Source of the DNA: Limanda limanda
Lineage: Eukaryota > Chordata > Actinopteri > Pleuronectiformes > Pleuronectidae
NCBI RefSeq assembly: GCF_963576545.1
Contig: NC_083649.1
Location: 7,873,906-7,937,905, forward strand
DNA length: 64,000 bases
Direction of reading: 5' to 3'
Part shown: positions 56,701 through 64,000 of the stretch, one piece after another
Layout: each line of letters starts with the position of its first letter
Position numbering within the stretch: the stretch's first letter is position 1
Notes under the pieces: model-generated
What the model was told of the DNA's origin: nothing
What the model saw: the letters and a program-made list of their open reading frames with translations, nothing else
Databases searched by the model: none
Position numbers and translations under genes: made by a program

Positions 56701-57990
56701 GGCCTCATCTCAGCAAAAAGCAAGAATGCAAACCCAATTCTTTCCATGAGTGCACGGCATGTGGAGGAGGAACAGTGGGGTGTCAGGGGTTGTCATCCAC
56801 TAAAATAAGGGGTCTCAATATATTTGCGTTTACACTACACCGGACGAGGACATTTTTATTCCTACAGAATTGTGTCTTGGGAAGAAGCCAAGTACCTGGT
56901 ACCTGGGGATCGACACAATGTATTACTTCTTCTGAGATATTGATCCTTTCATGGCTAACTGTTCCCTGCTTGGTATCACTCTGGTGAACTTGGCAAGGAA
57001 TGAATGAATGTCTGAGAGAGAAACTGAGACAGAGATGAATATAATCCTGTGATCTACTCTTACAGCAATTGGGCTTTGCTTTAAAGAACAAAAGAAAAAG
57101 GCCTCGGCAGACTTGTCCTTATTCATGAACATCCAGTTAAGGTTGTTTGACCAATATTTCACCAAAATGTCTCATACTTAATCTCTGACTTTTATTTTGT
57201 GTTTCCTTTGTGTTTATTTCTGGTCGAAATAAATCGAGAACCAAAATCCCCTAAAACTGTAAACGTATAACTTCACTTTGTCATGTTTATCTCCTAAATA
57301 AGGAGGAAGAAAAACATCATTCTTCTTCCACAATGATGATGACATAAATGTTGACTGATTCATGGCTCATAAGATATATCCACTCACAAATCATATCTAG
57401 GTCTGGGTAAATACCTCAGTGCTACAGGGATCCACACATTTTGAAAAATACATTTTCAAGAGACAATGATCCCTCTTTCATTCCCACTCCTCACCCTGAA
57501 TGTCTGTTCTGGCTCTATGTAACTGACATATTCAATCTCTAATATTCAGCAAGGAAAGGAAACTTTTAAGATGTGACGAATTCTAAATAGAGTTTGGTGG
57601 ATTTGTTACAGCTGCAGCTGTTATGGTTCAGGAAGCCGGGGATCATGGGTAATATCCCCCGTTCAGTTGTGTTTCAGTTCAGTGAGTGGGAATACACAAT
57701 GAGAGCTTCTCTCTACATGGAAACCACTTCACAAAATCACTGGGACATGGAGCCTGACAGAATTAAACACAGCAATGCCAAAACAATTCATGACTTTATT
57801 GTGGTGTAACATCCTGGAACTGCAGTTTGTCCCATCGCTCAGCAAAGCACTGGTTACTGTACCCTAACTGGGAAGCCTCCAGGAGGTTTGCTGTTTTGCT
57901 TTGTTAGATTTGTTTTAGCTTTTCTTGCTCCAGCTCCACACTTACTACATGAACTTCTCATCCATGTGTGGTGGGAAAGAAAGACCAACC
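53740..57990. other. Gene-poor stretch
   Basis: No exon with family resemblance on either strand and few obvious transposon remains. Several short unique blocks (54285-54500, 56200-56460) could be conserved non-coding DNA but this cannot be judged from one sequence. Confidence 0.45.
54937..54976. repeat. Exact 20-bp tandem duplication with CACGTG
   Basis: cacatcacgtgtttgttcaa occurs twice in a row; each copy contains one CACGTG palindrome (E-box). Confidence 0.9.
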
Positions 57991-57994
57991 ATCC

Positions 57995-58240
57995 TCTATA
58001 CTGCTTATCCTTTGAAGCATGCAGGGGGAGTGGAGCCAATCCCAGTTGAAATTTGGCGAGGAGCAGAATACAGGCTGGACAGGTCACCAGCACATCGCAG
58101 GGCCAACAACAACAATCCACGTTAATGTTTACACCAATTCACCTAAGATGCATGACTTTGGTCTCTGGGAGAGAACTGGAGTACCTGGACAAAACCCCTA
58201 ACAGACACAAGGGAAACATGAAAATTTTGCCAACCACTTG
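57995..58240 (+). repeat. Dispersed fish repeat
   Basis: ggagtggagccaatcccagttg, then caggctggacaggtcaccagcacatcgcagggccaac and gagagaactggagtacc match a very abundant teleost repeat that I recognise from memory; inverted relative at 58790-59060. Confidence 0.7.
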
Positions 58241-58789
58241 TCCACTGTGCCGCCCAGAAAGACACGTTTTCTTTAAACCTCTTTACTTTACTTTAATGCA
58301 TGATGTAACCTGTACACCATCCAGAGAATGCAACACAAGTTCCTCATTACTGAAATGATTTCATTCATTCTTGTTTTGCAGCATTCGACCTGACACATGC
58401 TGGAAGGCCAGTTCTCAGCGGGTGTGCACTGTAGGAGCAGCTGATTCAGATGTGTTCTCAGAATGATCTGTATGTAAGTTCATGTTTAGCCTTTAAATTC
58501 CATAAAGTTATCAAACTCAGTTTCAACTGGCAAACTAGATCAAGAAGATCACTGCCCTCCTTAACGTTTCTGTGGTAATCTGTGAAAACTAAATACTAAA
58601 CAGACATTTAGTATTTCATGTGATGAATTGAAGGTGACGGACCAAGTTTAGAATGATCTCCCTTAGAAGTTACCCTGAGACCAAACTATGTGTGCAGCCG
58701 TGCTCTGCTGCAGAACAACTCTATTCAGTTTGATGGTATAATTTTGAGATGTTGCTGATCCCCCAAAAAATGTTCCTGGTTCCACCTCC

Positions 58790-59060
58790 AGCTTGTCCCG
58801 GGTGTGGAGTTTACATGTTCTACTCTTGCCTTAGTGACTTTTCTGCAACTGCTCCACCTTCCTCCCACAGTCCAAGGACAAACATATAGGGGGGAGGTCA
58901 ATCAGACACTCTAAATTCACCAGTGATGTGAATGTGGGTGTGAATGGTTGTTTGTGTCTGTATGTGGACCCTGTGGTGGGCTGACGACCTGTCCAGGCTG
59001 TAGCTCGCCTCTCGTCCAATATCAGCTGGGATTGGCTACAGCTCAGCTCCTTGACCTTTA
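58790..59060 (-). repeat. Dispersed fish repeat, inverted relative
   Basis: Reads gtggagtttacatgttcta, cttcctcccacagtccaagga, gacctgtccaggctg, cagctgggattggctacagctc. This is the opposite strand of the family seen at 57995-58240. Confidence 0.75.
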
Positions 59061-59737
59061 CAGTAAAAAACAATATAGATAATGGATGAATGGACTGATG
59101 TTGATTGATCAATCAATGACTGATCAGCCGCTGAGCCGAAGATGGTTGCCACTTTAGACGTGTATACCCATGCAGTCCAATCCGTGTCAAGCACACACAC
59201 ACACACACATGTTTAAGGGTGTGTGTGCTCACCCTGTATAAACTGTACCTGTGTATCTGTATGTGAAACCATTAGTCCACCTGCCAAGGTCAGGGCCTCT
59301 CTAATCTGTTAACATCTGGCCACAGTTGACTGCATGGAAGAGGTGACAGATGCAGTCTGACATATTCCAGAGCTTTTATTTTAAAAGTGTGTGTGGCTGT
59401 GTGTTTGTGTTTTATCCATATGCTTCTGTCATTGTGGAGAGAGAGATCTATTTATGGCTACTTCTTTTGTTGCAAACACTGTGCTGCCTCAGAAGGGACA
59501 AACCAGCCAGGAAAATGAGAACTTCATCTATCACAGTTTATTCTTTCCACTTGACTTGACGCAGTGAGAATAACCGGGGAAGAGATGCTTTTATTTTGGT
59601 TCAAACGGGTCGTTACCGAGGCTTTTTGGTGCAAACTCGCAAAAGAAAGTGGCTTCTGTCGCCGAGTAACTTTGTCAATGAGATGCAAATCCATGCAGCA
59701 CTTGGGAGGGAAAAAAGCGCTGAGAGCCGGGCTACTG

Positions 59738-59825
59738 CACACACACACACACAAGCATTACACACACAAATACACACACACGCAGGCCCGCACACACACA
59801 CACGCACACACAGGCCCACACACAT
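59738..59825. repeat. Imperfect (CA)n tract
   Basis: CA repeats interrupted by aagcatta and by GCAGGCCCG-type insertions. Confidence 0.9.
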
Positions 59826-60404
59826 TAAAGCCCAACTTTTTCCCCCCATGCTTCAAACGGGCCTGTGCCTCGAGACACTGTGTTGTAAAAATGCCTTTCT
59901 TTGTGATCAGTCACCATCGGTGTCGGCCGCAGCACAGCAGCCGTCTGGGCAACCCCCCCGCACAAATTGAATCAAGCCAATCAGCCTTTCAAAATCCAAT
60001 CATTCTGCAATACAGGTATTCTGTGTGGGCTTTATTCTGTTACAGAGGATTTGTCTTCCAAAACACGGTTTATCCATTACGCTGTTGAAATATATCATAA
60101 CCAAAAGTTTTTGTTTGACTCAGTAGTGGAATTGAAGTGAATGGGATTAAGTTTGCAATTATTATATTTTCGCAATAAATTTGTAAATGTCGGGACACTT
60201 TCATGGTGATGAGGAGAATTCAGGAGATGGTCACAGCTGCAGTTGTACTGTCGTGAGGGTTCATGCCTTTGTGATGTCAGATATCTCAGATATGTTCTGT
60301 CACTTTGACTCTGCTCCTCGTGATGTGTAACTAAAACTGGGTTCAGGCAACACCAGTATTTTTTAAAGTGGTCAGGGAGTCACATGTTTGACTCCAATCA
60401 CAGG

Positions 60405-60515
60405 TCTTCTTCTTCTTCTTCTTCTTCTTCTTCTTCTTCTTCTTCTTCTTCTTCTTCTTCTTCTTCTTCTTCTTCTTCTTCTTCTTCTTCTTCTTCTTCT
60501 TCTTCTTCTTCTTCT
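60405..60515. repeat. (TCT)37 microsatellite
   Basis: Uninterrupted CTT/TCT run of 111 bases; all-purine on the other strand, so it may form triplex DNA. Poly-Leu and poly-Arg frames across it are artefacts. Confidence 0.98.
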
Positions 60516-61006
60516 CCGAAGCCTCTCAATATATTTCCCTGAAACTAGTCCCATTAACCATCTGGAGAAACACGGAGCACTGGCAGCTTCCCATTCACTG
60601 CATGTGAAAGACTGCAAGTTCACAGACATGGAATCAAACATGATTCCCACTTGTTTGTAGCTGGAACCTGAAGAGTGTGCCGTGCGTCTGTGGGTCCACA
60701 CCATGGAGAAGAAGTCGCTGTAAAAGTTGTTCCCATATGTTAGACTTTCATCCCGTGGCGCCACATGGGGTGTCTTCTTCTAGAGGCATCGCTCCTTCTC
60801 AATGTGGCAGGTTTACAACAGCGGTTTCTGAGAATGGTCAGAAGAAAATGCAAATAAGGACCACCAACTGCTACATACAATTATGCAAATGTTTTGAGTT
60901 GAGAGTGTTGAGATAAGCAGCTGGTGGCACTGATTCTGTCATTAAAACATTGCAGAGGACAAAGAGGATGCGACAATTAAATATCAAATGACGGAAAACA
61001 ATGGAA

Positions 61007-61007
<1 letters not shown>

Positions 61008-61036
<29 letters not shown>
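61008..61036. repeat. (CA)n microsatellite
   Basis: Short uninterrupted CA run. Confidence 0.95.
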
Positions 61037-61040
<4 letters not shown>

Positions 61041-61442
61041 GAGTTTGTCTGATCCTTTGCATTAGTTTCCTGTCTTTTCGAACAAACACTTTGCTATTGC
61101 ATCATATTTTGTGACATTTTTGACAATTTTCCTCCATAAGCTCGTGATCACAGTCGCTGTCACCTCTCAAAGATCAGAGTGTCACACAGCGTTTTTGCTT
61201 TGCTCCGCAGATCTGGTGAAGGTGACGGCGATGTCAAACAAGATATTGATCCAACTTGTGTGCGTGAGTGTGTTTGTTTGTGTTTGTGAATTTATGTGTG
61301 GCCACTCCTGTTTTTCTAGTCCCTCCCCAACATCAATTTCTCAAAAAACTTTATAGTATCTGTGAACTGCAGGTCACTCTTTGATAGAAGCCCTCAGGGC
61401 ATGTTCGGAATTAACCAACTTCACCAAACTTGGTAAATATTT

Positions 61443-61546
<104 letters not shown>

Positions 61547-61897
61547 TGTTCTATTTAACAAATATTAGTAGATCGATTCTCATCTGTATGGGAAGCCTTC
61601 TGCATGTGAAGGTTGAGTCCTCTTTTTCTGTAATGCAGCTCATCAACATGAGGTGACAGTGTTGATTTGGCGATGGATCAATCGGACAGGAAACTGTTAC
61701 ACCAGGAGATGATGAGGAATCGCAATTTCAGTTCATCACATGTTTACTGATGCCATCTAAGAATCAATTTGTCTAGTAAGCATAGTGATTTTGTACAAGG
61801 TCTTTCTAGAATTGTTTGGGTAATGATTTTCTTTTGGTTGATGATGGATATTTATAACTGGAAATTTGTAATGTGCGCATTTCTGCATTTCCAAGAA

Positions 61898-61971
61898 GCC
61901 CGGCTAGCTCAGTTCGGTAGAGCATGAGACTCTTAATCTCAGGGTCGTGGGTTCGAGCCCCACGTTGGGCG
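61898..61971 (+). tRNA. tRNA-Lys (anticodon CTT), copy 1
   Basis: Full cloverleaf. The acceptor stem GCCCGGC pairs with GTTGGGC (two G-U pairs), the D arm is agctcagttcggtagagc, the anticodon loop is CTCTTAA with CTT, and the T arm is gtgggttcgagccccac. The A box and B box promoters are intact. A T5 terminator follows at 61978-61982. Confidence 0.97.
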
Positions 61972-62265
61972 GTGAGCTTTTTAAGTGGAGCATTCTTTCC
62001 TGATGACATAGCAACGCCAAGAGTAAAAACTGCAACACATTGGACATTTTCCCAGAGCATGGTAAGGGTGTGCTTGTTCATGTTGACAAAGACATGTGCT
62101 GAGTAGTCCTGCTAGCTCAGCTACCGCAACATGTGGTCAAAGATGTTAAGGGCAAAACTATGTTTGGGTTAAGATTTTCTGTTGATGAAAGACAGACACA
62201 CATATCTAAAAATGTGTCCTGTGCGAACAACTTTCTTATCTTGTGTGATCTTTCTGATGAAAGTG

Positions 62266-62339
62266 GCCCGGCTAGCTCAGTTCGGTAGAGCATGAGACTC
62301 TTAATCTCAGGGTCGTGGGTTCGAGCCCCACGTTGGGCG
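62266..62339 (+). tRNA. tRNA-Lys (CTT), copy 2
   Basis: Identical to copy 1 over all 74 bases; a T5 run follows shortly after (gcaagttttta), serving as Pol III terminator. Confidence 0.97.
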
Positions 62340-62399
62340 AGCAAGTTTTTAGGTGGATCATATTTGCCCCCCCCTCTGAACAAATACAAATATTTAGAA

Positions 62400-63400
62400 G
62401 TTAAATCCATTCTAATGCCATAGCAATGCCAAGAGTAGAAACTGCAACAGATTGGACGTCTTTCGTTAGCTTGGTATGAATTTGCTTGTTCATGTGGACA
62501 AAGACGTATGCTAAGTGATCCTGCTAGCTAAGTTGTGGGCTAAAGATGTTTATAGAACTTCCTGTAAACCGGCCATCTCCTGGGATACGTATTGTCTCTT
62601 GTCTCTTCATTTTCAATATAACCAACTTGATCTAAAAGATGGTCCATGTCACCCAATCACTTTATGGATACATGTCATCGGGAGAAGGCCCACATTGAAA
62701 TGTGCCATCAGAACAGATGTATGGACTAAGAAATACTAAAAACTTAATTCACAAAAGACAGAATCAATGTATGGAATTAATGTTTTCCAGCTCATTGGTT
62801 TGGTTCAACAGCCCATGTCTGTTTAATTCACTGCCACTGCTCTCATCAGCATCATGTCCAGCAGCTCTAGAAACTCACAGCAGACAAAGGCGGCTAAGTT
62901 GGGTAACAAAGAACCATATAGCTTTACAAGATGAAATGCCAACTTTGAGTCTACGGCCAACGGTTACTATTCTTTAACCTGTTAAACAGTTAACAAATGA
63001 TAATGTTCAAAAACTCTGATCCAATAACATTAAGGAGCGACTACATTAGCTCCACCTTTGCCACCAGGGAGTCAGAATTTCAGTTGTTTAGCCAGAAAAC
63101 CAGATTGAGCAGAAGCAAAGAGTCAGCAGAGGTAATAGCAAAGTGACATATGTTTGCACAGAACAACAAAGCGCAGATCTGTTGTGAGAGGGGTAGTTGT
63201 GTGATGGATCTGTCCTTTGTTTTTTTGAAAAATGTTTGTGTGTATTTGTGATGTTACAGGATTCAATATAGACTTATATTTATTTTTATAGAATGATAAA
63301 ATTCTCCAAAAAAAAGTTGCAGATTTTAATGGATGGCTAATTGAAGATTGATATTTCTAATGGAATATGTGTCTTTTGGGAACAACTTTTTTTGTGATTG
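62400..63400. other. Spacer of the tRNA array
   Basis: Longest spacer of the array; holds no tRNA or protein gene that I can see. About 62410-62540 resembles the spacer near 63545-63680. Confidence 0.5.
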
Positions 63401-63402
63401 AA

Positions 63403-63476
63403 CCCCGGCTAGCTCAGTTCGGTAGAGCATGAGACTCTTAATCTCGGGGTCGTTGTTTCGAGCCCCACGTTGGGCG
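63403..63476 (+). pseudogene. Degenerate tRNA-Lys (CTT), copy 3
   Basis: Same length as the others, but base 1 is C, so it mispairs with C72. The T stem reads GTTGT against CCCAC with two mismatches, and the B box is altered (tgtttcgagcc). The anticodon is still CTT. Probably not a working tRNA. Confidence 0.8.
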
Positions 63477-63783
63477 GTGAAGTTTTTAGGTGGATCATAT
63501 TTGCCCCCCCCTCTGAACAAGTACAGTTGTTTAGAATTTAACTCTATTATAATGCCATAGCAATGCCAAGACTAGAAACTGCAACAGATTGGACGTCTTC
63601 TGATAGCCTGGTATGGTTTGCTTGTTCATGTGGCCAAAGACGTATGCTAAGTGATCCTGCTGGCTAAGTTGTGGGCTAAAGATTTTACGGAAAAATTATG
63701 TTTGGGATAAGAGTTTCTGCTGATTGAAGATTCATATTTTTAATGGAATATGTGTCTTTTGTGAACAACAGTTTGTGATAGAA

Positions 63784-63857
63784 GCCCGGCTAGCTCAGTT
63801 CGGTAGAGCATGAGACTCTTAATCTCAGGGTCGTGGGTTCGAGCCCCACGTTGGGCG
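63784..63857 (+). tRNA. tRNA-Lys (CTT), copy 4
   Basis: Identical to copies 1 and 2, followed by the same ggtgagcttttta terminator as copy 1. Confidence 0.97.
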
Positions 63858-64000
63858 GTGAGCTTTTTAAGTGGAGCATTCTTTCCTGATGACATAGCCA
63901 AGAGTAAAAACTGCAACACAGTGGACGTTTTCCCAGAGCATGGTAAGGGTGTGCTTGTTCATGTGGACAAAGACATATGCTGAGTAGTCCTGCAAGCTCA

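Larger units (their letters stand above)
61898..64000 (+). repeat. Tandem array of tRNA-Lys units
   Basis: Four tRNA-Lys genes with related spacers. Copies 1 and 4 share the downstream text cattctttcctgatgacatag and aagggtgtgcttgttcatg; copies 2 and 3 share aggtggatcatatttgcccc. Two spacer types imply duplication of a larger unit. The sequence reaches the window edge inside another spacer, so the array probably continues. Spacers also contain decayed tgctagctcag fragments resembling the tRNA D arm. Confidence 0.85.

Noticed and set aside
59564..60088. 174-codon open frame
   Set aside because: Composition is dominated by a CA repeat (His-Thr runs) and the rest resembles no known protein.
60372..60764. 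Poly-Arg and poly-Leu frames
   Set aside because: Created by the TCT/CTT microsatellite.

Overview
This window is vertebrate nuclear DNA, almost certainly from a ray-finned (teleost, probably percomorph) fish. The genes have small introns with GT/AG splice sites, there are many teleost-type dispersed repeats (a tRNA-derived SINE, LINE 3' tails, hAT relics) and long microsatellites, and the gene content is typical of fish: a cluster of single-exon claudins next to METTL27-like methyltransferase genes. CLDN3, CLDN4 and METTL27 are also neighbours at human 7q11.23. Species cannot be determined from the sequence alone.

Layout. 1-2.8 kb: repeats, and probably the 3' UTR of the next gene. 2.8-7.7 kb, minus strand: an intron-rich gene for a complement-regulator (RCA) type protein with a signal peptide, four CCP/sushi domains, a Thr-rich stalk and a short hydrophobic end, resembling CD55/CD46. 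10.3-27.8 kb: seven claudin genes about 2-3 kb apart, six on plus and one on minus, each an intact single-exon ORF. Three are unusual: one has a 140-residue tail, one a shortened TM2, and one almost no cytoplasmic tail. 31.8-39.8 kb, minus strand: a complete 16-coding-exon merlin (NF2) family gene (589 aa) with a CpG-rich promoter near 40.1-40.5 kb. 42.6-50.7 kb: two tandem intact copies of a five-exon METTL27-like SAM methyltransferase gene, made by a segmental duplication and then hit independently by a LINE tail (copy A), and by a solo LTR, an 827-bp element and a hAT element (copy B). 52.7-53.7 kb: remains of a third METTL27 copy, now a pseudogene. 54-61.9 kb: no recognisable gene; repeats and microsatellites. 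61.9-64.0 kb: a tandem array of tRNA-Lys(CTT) genes, three intact and one degenerate, which appears to continue past the window.

Functionally the claudins would form tight-junction strands in epithelia, merlin links cortical actin and membrane to growth control at the same cell-cell junctions, and the CCP protein would protect cell surfaces from complement. This is probably neighbourhood by descent, not an operon-like system. I found no clear previously undescribed system. The most interesting items are the LTR sitting 13 bp upstream of a METTL27 start codon, the merlin paralogue whose C-terminus lacks the segment that carries the PAK-regulated serine, and the structurally divergent claudins.
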